Shown here in pieces: positions 24,601 to 31,950 of a DNA stretch of 64,000 nucleotides. A program made the position numbers and the translations under genes. The stretch covers positions 10,529,501 through 10,593,500 of the forward strand of contig CM028906.1 in NCBI GenBank assembly GCA_016801845.1, read 5' to 3'. The notes under the pieces were generated by a model. That model did no database searches and was not told the DNA's origin. It saw only the letters and a program-made list of their open reading frames with translations. This DNA comes from Polydactylus sextarius. Taxonomy: Eukaryota; Chordata; Actinopteri; Polynemidae. Numbering within the stretch: the first letter of the stretch is position 1; each line of letters begins with the position of its first letter.

Positions 24601-27362
24601 AATTCTCACATCTGTCACATCTGTTATTGTTTTGTGTTGCTGTTCTTGACTGGAGGAATGACTGCTTTGGATATAGTTCTTTCAGAAGAGCTTGGTTCAG
24701 TAAGGTATTGTCTTTGGTTTGGTAGTCCTGTGAACAAAATATGAAATATCTAATTACTGGTAAATTAGTTTGATTCTGACTAATAAGATCTGCACTGCAA
24801 ATAGCAAAAGCAAGAGCAGGGGCTGATCAAAGTGACCCAAAGATGACCATCATTGACCATCACCCGATAGACATGGAACCGAAATGATATATGGATGTTA
24901 TATAAATATGGATATTTACATAAGTTCATCCAACAGCCAAGTCTGAGAGAGTAGTAGCCAAGCCTGAGTTGAACACAACTGACATTGTGTTGTTTATATC
25001 CGAACCCCAACCCAAGCACGGTTTCATGTGGACACCCAGTTGTTGTTACCATGGTCACAACTTACCTGCTTACCTTGATTACACACGTATGGACAATCTG
25101 TAATAGACCGTCAGATGGTATTGTATTGATATCAGTTACAGGTGGATCATTTTAACACCCAGACCACACCTGAACATCTTTTCTAAAGTTGCATCAGACT
25201 CAAAGCTTCTCTGTGTTCACATGGAATAAAGTTACATTAGCATTAGCCATTTTACACTGCCTGACTAAATCTGAGTTTAATATTTAATCTGCCGCTTTGT
25301 GAACGAACACCAAAAATGCTTGCAGTCGCCTGCGAAAAGATATCAAGCCATGTTTAATGACACATTTAAACACAATGAGGTATTAATGGTGCACCAAATA
25401 GTGATTATACCATAAAATGGGTAAGAATATAAACAAAATACAGTTTAAAATGGGAATAGAAGGGAAAAAAAATGAATTTTGACAAGATTACTATAAACTT
25501 TGGGTGCACTATAGGAATGTTACAGCACCGACACTGAAGTGAAGTCATGGGAGAAAGTAAAATGGTTCACCAGACCCACTGTGCTTGTGCTAAATAATCA
25601 GTGGAATGACAGAAAATCAATAAAGGACTTCCAAGCGTGAAGATTAACTGTTCAGGCAAAAATGTCAAACATTCACTGTTTTTATTGTTGGTTAGGTATT
25701 TTACAGATTAAATAAAAGGTCTGTGTCTAGATCAGTGTTTTTTCTCATTGGAAAAAAAAAAGTCCTTCTAAAGCTGCACTAATCAATATTTCATGCTCAC
25801 AGCAGATCAAGTGACGATCCGTTATGTCAGATAATACCTTCGTAGCAATGAACCCATCAAGAATTGTCACCTGAAACTCTACAAACGTTTCAGCATTTGT
25901 CATCGTATTGTTTTGGTTCCATAGACCACAACCTAACTGTTCGACCTCATTTCCAGCAACAGCAACAGCAGGATCTGATGACTACTACAGTACTTATGCA
26001 GCACTAAACTGCCAACTGGCAAAGTTTGCAATGAGCTATTATTAATGACCATCTAGTCATCACATGACCAAACCATCCCAAGCAGTCATATTGCTGTGTT
26101 TCTACTACATCCTCTTTTAAAAAAAATGATAATACGTCATTGTTGTGTTTACATCTTACTCCTAAAAAAAGTAGTGAAACTTGTTGATCGACACAGACAT
26201 AGACTTGTTGCCATTCATTGCTTAACTATTGCTCTATCACCCTTATTAGATCAACGTGACATTATTACTGTAGGACAGGGAGAATAAAATCAGCAAACTA
26301 GACTTTATGTTGTCCTGTAGTGAGGTAGCCTATAGCTATCCAAGCACAATGCTTAACCAAGTCTTAACTTTAAAAAACAATTTGCTGTACGTCACTTCAT
26401 TTTAATTCCTAATTGGCAATTTGAAGTTGAACAGGTCACTGACGAATTGAAGGTCAGATCAGTTCACGTCAAAGTGTTGAAGTGTAAGATAGTGAACCTC
26501 AAACTGACCCTGATGGCTGATCAAGGTCTAACGGCAGCAGAGTCTATGTTTAAACCTTTAGTTTACCAGAACAACATTTATGTAGTTATGTAACACACAC
26601 AACCTTTCATCTGAATGACAAAGCCATGGTATTCATTCAATGAACATATAGCTGACACCATAACTCACAAACAACTAATGCAGACTAATACAGAAGTCCT
26701 ACAATAAAATTGAGCTCTGTGTCATTTTGGAGGTTGACACCACAACAGCAGTGATGTTTAAATGTTTCCCTTTATTTTGTCTACTCTATTTATATAAATG
26801 GGGGTAGGCTAAACAATATAAATCAGCAAAACCAATAAGTTTCTGAGACATTTGTGCTATAAAGTGAACATTAATCATCATGAAGGGGGGTTTACTGAAG
26901 CACCATTGTGTAAGTGGCTTAGAGTTATACATTTTTATTTTGATTAAAATGGATAAAACTGCCGGTTTTCCTCATGAATCTTCATTTAATAATCCATCAT
27001 GGGAAAAAAAACACTTAAAAATAGATTTCAAAACTCTCAGTAATCTATAAAAAATAGAATAAATTAAAACTCAATAATCTTTATGTTTAATTTGATGATT
27101 TCTTACAGATTAACTTTTTAATAACAATAACCAACTTCTGTAAACTTTTATTCTTTGGCTGTAACTCACCTGTTGAGTCGTCCAGTCTGGGTAAAGAGGG
27201 AGTCCTCTTCTCGGCGAGTCGCATCCGGACCTGCTCCTGGACCCTGCGGGCTTTAGCTACAGGGTCCGGACTCGGACCGTCCGAGGGGACCATGTAAGCG
27301 GTGCAGGAGGAGTTGGGCTGCAGGGCGGACAGAAAACAGCTCTCTGCCACCGCCACACTCAT
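5449..27362 (-). CDS. pkp3: plakophilin-3 gene (12 coding exons found; last exon not located)
   Basis: Twelve exons join in frame across GT-AG introns into 760 codons; human PKP3 is 797 aa. The unstructured head is residues 1 to about 300 (exons 1-3) and the armadillo-repeat domain about 300 to 735 (exons 4-12). PKP3-like marks are an early FLSALQP, the VQEQVRMRL segment, GFSSRS in exon 2, VKYLSESDTALQVLGAAYIQHQCY at the first armadillo repeat (split here only by description), and the SRAAS...MYQYSKLHKDYK tail. The family links desmosomal cadherins and plakoglobin to desmoplakin; mammalian PKP3 also occurs in the nucleus and in RNA-protein particles. The protein ends open at a splice donor after YKQ, where human PKP3 has about ten more residues (GYRKEDF-type). 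Gene family is near certain; whether this is the a or b teleost paralogue cannot be told. Confidence 0.95.
5850..6045 (-). CDS. pkp3: pkp3 exon 11 (last armadillo repeats)
   Basis: This 196-base exon reads AKNMVNVLVAKLPSDGHQ then EVVANICGALNNLVTS and AARDISYFNGLPKLVNI. ALNNLV..S..AARD..YF(N/D)GL.KL is shared with human PKP3. Acceptor GTCCTCACAG, donor GTAGGT; the last codon is split with exon 12. Confidence 0.96.
6046..6907 (-). other. pkp3 intron 10
   Basis: This 862-base intron has a GTAAAA donor and a GTCCTCACAG acceptor. A short CA stretch lies near 6168-6182. I saw no other feature. Confidence 0.8.
6908..7061 (-). CDS. pkp3: pkp3 exon 10 (armadillo repeats)
   Basis: This 154-base exon reads WSAVLSGVVVEQERMV, then PLLLDLLDTDNDIEL, then RPLTGLLRNITRHATN and KDHIG. 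It aligns with human PKP3 WAGVLSRLALEQERI...LRSLTGLIRNLSRNARNKDEM. Donor is GTAAAA. Only 98 bases separate it from exon 9. Confidence 0.96.
7160..7339 (-). CDS. pkp3: pkp3 exon 9 (armadillo repeats)
   Basis: This exon of exactly 60 codons reads HNQNLSILSEVSRQPKGAEW then LWHPNVVGLYKHVLQN and REAAIGALQNITSGEAR. PKG(A/L)EWLW and GALQNIT are family-diagnostic. Acceptor CTCTTCAG is strong; donor is GTACGT. Confidence 0.96.
7340..9016 (-). other. pkp3 intron 8
   Basis: This intron of about 1.7 kb holds a short CATC tandem repeat near 7633-7649. The open frame at 7671-7928 on the plus strand has no family resemblance and looks like chance. Nothing else was recognised. Confidence 0.75.
9017..9181 (-). 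CDS. pkp3: pkp3 exon 8 (armadillo repeats)
   Basis: This 165-base exon (55 codons) reads GLENSLCVMRNLSYQLY, then TELPPSVRIRLEGQT, then IDSIGCFTLYGKKHTE. VMRNLSYQLY parallels VLRNLSYRLY of human PKP3, and IGCFT parallels VGCFT. Acceptor is GTGTTAAG with a poor pyrimidine tract; donor is GTATAA. Confidence 0.95.
9796..9854. repeat. Compound microsatellite (GACA)n-(AC)n
   Basis: About four GACA units run into a (AC)23 tract, inside pkp3 intron 7. The compound structure suggests a variable locus. Confidence 0.95.
10009..10180 (+). repeat. Teleost dispersed repeat ending in GAATTGAA tail
   Basis: The string CCTGTTAAAAGGGAGTTTTT, then TTGCTCAATGTGGGAACTTT, then ACCTTGAGATAAATGG and a TAACTGAATTGAACTGA tail matches a repeat I know from many teleost genomes. 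It lies in pkp3 intron 7. The (T)GAATTGAA tail is typical of the family end. Class not assigned. Confidence 0.6.
10492..10600 (-). CDS. pkp3: pkp3 exon 7 (armadillo repeats)
   Basis: This 109-base exon reads NLSSVNERTRQRMRDM then RGLVDSLVSYIQQEDS and VNDK, ending in phase 0 at donor GTAACT. Human PKP3 has NLSS...TRQKMRECHGLVDALV here. Its acceptor lies in a TG-rich run (GTGTGTTTGTGTGTGTGGACAG), the second repeat-based acceptor in this gene. Confidence 0.95.
10601..11411 (-). other. pkp3 intron 6
   Basis: This 811-base intron has donor GTGACT and a TG-rich acceptor. A string of related words GGTCACGAGTCGTAGGTCAT and GGTCATGGGTCGGGGGTCAA sits at about 11349-11391, next to exon 6. It looks like a short imprecise tandem repeat. 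Confidence 0.7.
11412..11571 (-). CDS. pkp3: pkp3 exon 6 (armadillo repeats)
   Basis: This 160-base exon reads GVLWNLSSRDNLKEKL, then a linker, then SPSERDIFYNTTGCLR. The LWNLSS and FYNTTG(C/F)LRNLSS motifs are diagnostic of plakophilins. Acceptor GTGGCTGCAG, donor GTGACT. Frame is kept on both sides. Confidence 0.96.
11665..11869 (-). CDS. pkp3: pkp3 exon 5 (armadillo repeats)
   Basis: This 205-base exon begins VRVLHGIPALVQLFSSDN after acceptor TCTTTCAG and ends ELRKTITG, the Gly codon split with exon 6. VQRYATGATRNLIFENADNK matches the plakophilin armadillo consensus of human PKP3 almost residue for residue. Donor is GTAGCG, a weaker site than its neighbours. Confidence 0.96.
12140..12345 (+). 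repeat. Dispersed repeat, copy A (paired with 39700-39905)
   Basis: Direct comparison within the window shows a diverged copy of the block at 39700-39905. Shared words include CAACTG.CCC.....ACCCCAATGTTAA (gapped), ACATAAATGACACA.GCAGGT and GA(A)ATTTCAGCAA. Family unknown; not tandem, since the copies lie in different genes. Confidence 0.6.
14007..14137 (+). mobile_element. tRNA-derived SINE-like fragment
   Basis: The left part, TGTGGCTCAGGAGATAGAGC through GGAAGGTTGGTGGTTTGACT, resembles A-box and B-box Pol III promoter elements. The right part, GAAGAGCTTTGAGTAATCAG to TGCTATAGAATTACAGCCCA, matches the tail of a repeat common in teleosts. Compared with copies I recall, an internal segment is missing. 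Not expected to be a functional tRNA. Confidence 0.55.
14230..14296. repeat. Inverted repeat, about 26-bp arms, 14-nt loop
   Basis: Left arm 14230-14255 and right arm 14270-14296 pair with one mismatch and a one-base bulge. The arms read AATACACACTA and TAGTGTGTATT at their outer ends. The size would suit a small hairpin RNA or a fold-back element remnant; no known microRNA seed was recognised. Confidence 0.85.
14706..14725. repeat. (ACTCT)4 tandem repeat
   Basis: Four perfect ACTCT units in pkp3 intron 4. Confidence 0.9.
15166..15289 (-). CDS. pkp3: pkp3 exon 4 (start of armadillo domain)
   Basis: This 124-base exon reads MKSLDMATAVKYLSESD then TALQVLGAAYIQHQCY and HSSDAKNQ. It is the first armadillo repeat; human PKP3 has LGAAYIQHKCY at the same point. 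Donor GTAACA is below 15166. The acceptor GTGCGTAG is preceded by a (TG)13 microsatellite instead of a normal pyrimidine tract. The length is not a multiple of three, so skipping would shift the frame. Confidence 0.95.
15300..15326. repeat. (CA)13 / (TG)13 microsatellite at pkp3 exon 4 acceptor
   Basis: On the transcribed strand this is (TG)13, ending about ten bases from the acceptor AG of exon 4. It occupies the place of the polypyrimidine tract. Confidence 0.95.
15464..16080 (-). CDS. pkp3: pkp3 exon 3 (main head exon)
   Basis: This 617-base exon encodes residues about 95-299, the unstructured head rich in Ser, Gln, Arg and Tyr. Acceptor ...CTCTGCAG is above 16080 and donor GTAAGA below 15464. 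Visible segments are SGYSSRSVVEG, FQTFQTHNRSRRSKSL, SGILAQERGYSQEEV, a Gln-rich stretch and LQRVASLRSVKSVGKG. The head of plakophilins binds desmoplakin and desmosomal cadherins and carries phosphosites; the RRSKSL and RVASLRS segments look like basophilic-kinase sites, which is inference. The last two bases plus the first of exon 4 make an Asp codon. Confidence 0.93.
16081..17885 (-). other. pkp3 intron 2
   Basis: This 1.8-kb intron contains a CT-rich run near 16174-16200, a TG run near 16978-16992 and GTA repeats near 17544-17558. The segment 16370-16520 has an AATAAA and clean plus-strand T-rich context but no frame or match I recognise. Confidence 0.7.
17886..17974 (-). CDS. pkp3: pkp3 exon 2
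   Basis: This 89-base exon is too short for a simple ORF scan. Acceptor TTTCTCCAG is above 17974 and donor GTGAGT below 17886. It reads DYNFPEAKNLTYSHGF then SSRSMIHTPSRIMA, the first codon being split with exon 1. GFSSRS is also present in human PKP3 after QYHTLQA. It ends in phase 0, matching exon 3. Confidence 0.88.
18933..18975. repeat. Perfect palindrome, 21-bp arms with 1-base centre
   Basis: Arms 18933-18953 and 18955-18975 are exact reverse complements separated by a single C at 18954. The left arm begins AGAAGGTGTTTTTG. It can extrude a cruciform or give a fold-back during library preparation. Confidence 0.95.
20044..20098 (+). repeat. Short dispersed block ending in GTAAGT (copy 1)
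   Basis: GGAGAGGG.TTGGAG..AGTCAGA.A.GCAG.AGG.TT...AGGTAAGTT is shared with 29047-29098. The shared block ends at a consensus 5' splice site on the plus strand, opposite to pkp3. Confidence 0.55.
21673..21695. repeat. Poly(T) run, 23 bases
   Basis: An uninterrupted run of 23 T in pkp3 intron 1. Confidence 0.9.
27170..27362 (-). CDS. pkp3: pkp3 exon 1 (start codon, N-terminal head)
   Basis: The ATG at 27362 opens MSVAVAESCFLSALQP and continues to LPRLDDST, with donor GTGAGT directly below 27170. The exon has 193 coding bases and leaves one base of a split codon. The order FLSALQP, then a PSDG stretch, then ARRVQEQVRMRL follows the human PKP3 N-terminus. This start is chosen because the FLSALQP motif lies about ten residues in, as in the human protein. 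No better upstream in-frame start was found. Confidence 0.93.
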
Positions 27363-27620
27363 CTTTCACAGCGGGGAAGTGAAACACACAGAAAGAAGAG
27401 AAGAAAAAGTCCGTCCAGCAGCGGAGACGCTCTGCTGCTCAGTGTCCTCTGTGAAATGGCAGCAGACAGAGGGTGGAGGCGGGTCCTACACAGGCTGGAG
27501 GGGAACAGCCACCTGCTGTCAGAATAGATCTACTAGACATGAACATTACTGATTTGCATCTACAAACATAATTTAGTATTTGTCGCGATAACAACGTAGA
27601 ATGCAGCTGGACACACAATT
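27363..27620 (-). promoter_or_regulatory. pkp3 5' UTR and proximal promoter region
   Basis: The sequence directly upstream of the pkp3 ATG is richer in GC than its surroundings and has no TATA box. Read on the minus strand it includes GGACCCGCCTCCACCC, a GC-box-like motif near 27470-27485. E-box motifs CACCTG (27510-27515) and CAGCTG (27604-27609) are present. Human PKP3 is known to be repressed by ZEB1 through promoter E-boxes, so these are plausible sites. The transcription start was not determined. Confidence 0.5.
27510..27515. promoter_or_regulatory. E-box CACCTG upstream of pkp3
   Basis: This is the preferred ZEB/Snail-type E-box, lying about 150 bases upstream of the pkp3 start codon. 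Function is inferred from the known ZEB1 repression of mammalian PKP3. Confidence 0.4.
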
Positions 27621-29046
27621 GTTAATGTACAACACGCTGTGTGTGTAACAAAACAAAACAAAACATAGTCATTTACTGTGATCCCACGGTGACAAAGGCT
27701 GCTGCAGAGCTACATGGTGGGTAGTCAATAGCAACAGACGAGACTGAAGGCGCAGTTTCAAGATTCAAGATTTCAAGCAATCATCTTTACGCAACACAAG
27801 ATTGTATAATAGATTACAGATGGAGTGTCTTTATGCTATTCACAGAAAACAAACGGATTAGAAAAGTGGAGTAGTCTTACATCAATAGTCAGTTGATGGT
27901 GTGTGGGTGAGCAGGCAACAGTGGCGCCTCCAGAAATTTTTCATAGAAGTGGCCAGATGGGACCACTGAAAGTCTTGGGATGGCACATCAAAAAGACAAA
28001 CCCAATTGTGCGTTTGCACACAACTGAACAACACATTATTGAAACACTCCCTCTCATCTCTCAGAGTTACAGGAGGACACTGCTTGGCTCATAGACTTTG
28101 CATTTGCTTATTCCACAAGTACCTAATGTAAAATATTAGATATAAGCATATTATGCTTTTGCAACTGGTCCCCCTTGTCCCCCACCTGGTGGCACCACTG
28201 GCAGACAGTAATGGAGGTGTAGTGTTCTGCACAGGTACACCCCACCTCTCTAACATCTTTAATGTTCAATACAGTGGTATCAGCTTTAATCTCCCACTGA
28301 CTCCCTGTCTTGTTAGGAGGATTTCTGTTACTCCTCTATAATTTGGGACTCAGCTGGGTGGGAACTCTTAACTCTTAACTCTGTCTGTGATCAGGTACAT
28401 TTTCATGGTGTTGAGAGGTTGGTCTGAGATTGACACTAAGTCTGTCCACCTCTAGTCTGAACTCACTGCGGTGCAGAGTTTTGGTGATTTCCAACTTAAA
28501 CAGGAGAAGAGATATTGCAGTTTCCCAGTTGTTGAGGGATTTCAGAGAGCATTGGGATATTTATGGGAGCAAAAGCAGCTTTCACAAGCTTGGGGTTTTT
28601 GACTAAATGATGAAGTAGTTTTAAACAGAAACAAATCAGTAATCTTCTGTAAACCATGCGTTTCTGCACCAAATTTGATCACATTCATTCAGCAGGTCAA
28701 CCATCAAACAAGCTAATGAACCAAACTGAATGTTCATGTTGTGTTCAGACTAAACATAAAGTAACTTTTGAACTTTTGAAGTAAGCTATATGAAGCATAT
28801 AAAACATGTTGACATATTAATTCAAGATCAAGATGCTAGCCAAGAATCCACACTGGGCAATGTGAACAGATACAAAGATGCAACCATACAGGTTTGAAAA
28901 CAATTTCCAACTTGACAGAAATTGAATTCAAAAGTGAGTCATGAAAGCCTATCAGTGTTGAACTTTAGATCATTGAGAAGTAGGAACAGAGGTTGAGCTT
29001 ATCAAGGTCAAGTTGTATGATACATCTTCCTCTTTGGAACCAAAAA

Positions 29047-29098
29047 AGGAGAGGGCTTGGAGAAAAGTCAGAAAGGCAGCAGGCTTCTTAGGTAAGTT
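29047..29098 (+). repeat. Short dispersed block ending in GTAAGT (copy 2)
   Basis: This block is related to 20044-20098 and also ends in AGGTAAGTT on the plus strand. In both copies one frame is open and reads GEGLE.SQ....R before the donor. Confidence 0.55.
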
Positions 29099-30244
29099 GT
29101 GGTTGTGATTATAGAGGCTAGTCTAGTTTGAACACACCATCATAGACTGGAGAATTGATCATCAGGTCAATGAAAGTTCACGTTCATGTTGTAATTGTGG
29201 AGATAACCGGCATGGTTACAGAGATAAATGCAATCCTGTAATCCCGTAGTAAAGTTTTTACCAAACATATCCATTATTAATATATGTCAATCTTGATATT
29301 ATGTTTGTATATTATGCAAGACCTTGAAACAAATGCTTCTTATCCAATGCTGATGAGGTCTGGTGCCAGTAGGAGAGGAGGGGAGCGGAGGGGAGGGTGG
29401 AGCTAGGGTCAGATGATTAACAAGTTTTAGAAAAACATCTACAGAATGACATCACCTCAAAATCCAGAGTTCATTGGGGTGAGGTGGAAGGTGAACACAA
29501 ACTCATCAAACCTGATCTGGTTTTAGCCTTGAATGATTGTTTTGTTCCCAGCATTTTAAATGACAGTAAGTGAAAGTGATGATGGTACTGAGGAATACAC
29601 AGACTTCTCCTGTTAATGGAACAGTTGTTTAAGGATCCAAGAATGTGGAAGTAATCTCATCACCCAAAGCTAACATGAGAAATTCTTTTGGGGAGGTCTG
29701 GGAAACTAAGTGTGAATGCGAGGAGCTGTAATATGTCAGGAACAGAGAGGCTCGGGGAGGGATTCCTGCAGCTTGTCTCAGAAACAGGCCTGCCAGAGCT
29801 CAGACCACAAGGCTTTCACACAAACATACTGAGAGAAACCACTGACTCTCAGTTTGGGTGTGGACGTAATGATGATTGGATCTATCTCGTATATTTAGTA
29901 ACAACACACATGGTCACTTACACGTGAAAGTGACAAAGGAATGTGTAAAAAACATAAAATTACACAAAATTATGTAAGTGTATGTAAATAAAAAAATCAA
30001 TATTACTAATTAATTGTATATTTACAAGTCAGGGTTGTGTCTATACGTAAATTATTGGATTATTTTTAATGTTTGTGTTAATTACAGGCTATTCCAACAG
30101 TAATTAAAAAAAACAGTAGCCCACAAATTACTGCTTTAATATATGGTTGTGGCGTATCTTCTTTATGTTGTTTAAATTTTGCACTTAATTGTGCACTCAA
30201 GAATGTTAAGCACATGGTTATGATCCATTTGCCAAGTTTAATGA

Positions 30245-30272
30245 TTTGTTTTGTTTTGTTTTGTTTTGTTTT
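30245..30272. repeat. (TTTTG)n tandem repeat
   Basis: About five and a half TTTTG/TTTGT units. Confidence 0.9.
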
Positions 30273-30334
30273 TGTGCTATGTCCTCTGCTGCCAACATGG
30301 AATTTCAAGGTTATAATCAAAAAAACTACAGTTT

Positions 30335-30357
30335 AAAAAAAAAAAAAAAAAAAAAAA
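30335..30357. repeat. Poly(A) run, 23 bases
   Basis: An uninterrupted run of 23 A, with no retroelement body recognised upstream. Confidence 0.9.
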
Positions 30358-30899
30358 CTTTTTGCATTTGAACTTCAACTTCTGAAGAAACAGTGGCAGA
30401 ATTCTGGCTGTGTTTATGAATGGTCGACCAAACTTAAAAGTGATTCACCAGTAACAATCATGAGTTAATGTGTGCTGTGTTAATGTGGTGGAGGCAGAAG
30501 CAGAGTGCCACTGTGGTAAAACAACCCTAACCCTAACCGTAACACAAATATAATAGTTTATATTGCCAAAGTTTCCTCACATTGATCATGAGGACGCTTT
30601 GCTGAAGATTTGCATGTGTCATTGTGTAGATAAAGTTATGTAACAGTTCAAATGTTGTATTGTATTGTATTTACTAAAGTGTGGTGAAGTCAGTTGACAT
30701 TGGGGGTGTTTCTTGTTGCTCAATGACTGACAATCCAAAAACTGTAAGTCCTGTTGATTCAGTCAACACGCTTTGTGAAACTATGCAAACTTCTCAACAA
30801 ATTTAAATATAAATTGTTTATGAGAAGTGAAAACGGTGGCGGCTGACGTCACAGGTCCTGTGACACACTCTAACAGCAGTGTGACCTGCTTGTCTACAG

Positions 30900-31110
30900 C
30901 AGTGTTTCCCAACCTTTATTTAGCCACAGCACATATTTTACATTCAAAAAATAACACGGCACACCACCAAACAAAAATGACATTATTTATGCCATTATAT
31001 ATGTCAGTGTATGATAAAATACAGTGTTATACACCGAACAATTCCCATGACACACCTGACGATTTCTCACGGCACACTGAAGTGCCACGGCACAGTGGTT
31101 GGGGTCACTG
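30900..31110. mobile_element. hAT-type non-autonomous element with 8-bp target duplication
   Basis: The 211-bp element begins CAGTGTTTCCCAACC and ends in the reverse complement of CAGTGACCCCAACCA. It is flanked by a perfect 8-bp duplication GTCTACAG at 30892-30899 and 31111-31118. CAGTG ends with 8-bp duplications are typical of hAT transposons. Interior words such as ACGGCACACCACC and GCCACGGCACAGTGG match a widespread vertebrate element. No transposase is encoded. Confidence 0.88.
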
Positions 31111-31639
31111 GTCTACAGCTTAAGTCTCTGTCTAATACGAAATAGTTATTGAATGTAATTGTATGTGTTATTGTATTTGAATGAGGATTGTTTCAGAGAA
31201 TTATTAGAAAAATATCTTCTTAAAAGCTGAATATTTCAGAAAGTATGAAATACCTGTTTTGATTGTAGATTGTTTAATGAAAATGAAAATGTAATTTTCA
31301 AAGTAAATTTTCTGTTTTATTTTGTTTACTGTAGGTTACATATTGTCTGACCAGTTTTGTGGCACTGAAAGTTGATTTAGTGAAAGTGATTTAGCATTTT
31401 TTTAAAACATGAAAATTGGGTCATAAACTTTGAAAGCACTGAAAGTGAGTGAAACAGATCAAATATGTTTCTATATTCTAGATTTCCATTTCCAAAAAGC
31501 ATTTTAAGGTTAAGAAGATTTTATCCCTTTTCAAAGTCCATGGACTATGATCTCGAAGTCCATGGACTTAAAATAGGTTATATGAACTAATAGGTGACTA
31601 TGGAAATTATAGATCTAGTTCCTCCTCTACCCTCTACTA

Positions 31640-31950
31640 TTGGCTGGTGAGTATGGGAAGATGACACCCACTCCACTCCATCTGGAGATATATAAAGCCC
31701 GAAGGTCTAAACTTAGTCGGTTTTTTGAAAATCTTAGCTGTCTTTAAATTCTTGCCAGGAATCTACACAGAGTGGAGATAAAATGTGTTTTTATATCGTT
31801 CCTATTGTGATTTCATTCATTTTTGAGTTATTTTAGTGTTGTCATGTTTGTTAGTTGCATTTAAGATTTTCTATCTGCCAATAAAAGGCGTCCATCATCT
31901 AGTTGCAAATGACTTGCCTCCGTCCAAAACCAGCTTAGAGCTGTAACAAT
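31640..31950 (+). mobile_element. Possible solo LTR-like block
   Basis: A TATATAAAG box at about 31689 is followed about 190 bases later by AATAAAAGG and then by GAGCTGTAACA, a spacing like U3-R-U5 of an LTR. The left boundary and a target duplication were not found, and no second copy is in the window. A cryptic plus-strand promoter is an alternative. Confidence 0.25.

Larger units (their letters stand above)
17975..27169 (-). other. pkp3 intron 1
   Basis: This 9.2-kb first intron has donor GTGAGT and acceptor TTTCTCCAG. It contains a palindrome (18933-18975), a block with a plus-strand splice donor (20044-20098), a T23 run (21673-21695) and an AGAGGC tandem stretch near 23730-23750. First introns of epithelial genes often hold enhancers, but I could not pick one out by eye. 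No coding sequence was recognised. Confidence 0.75.
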
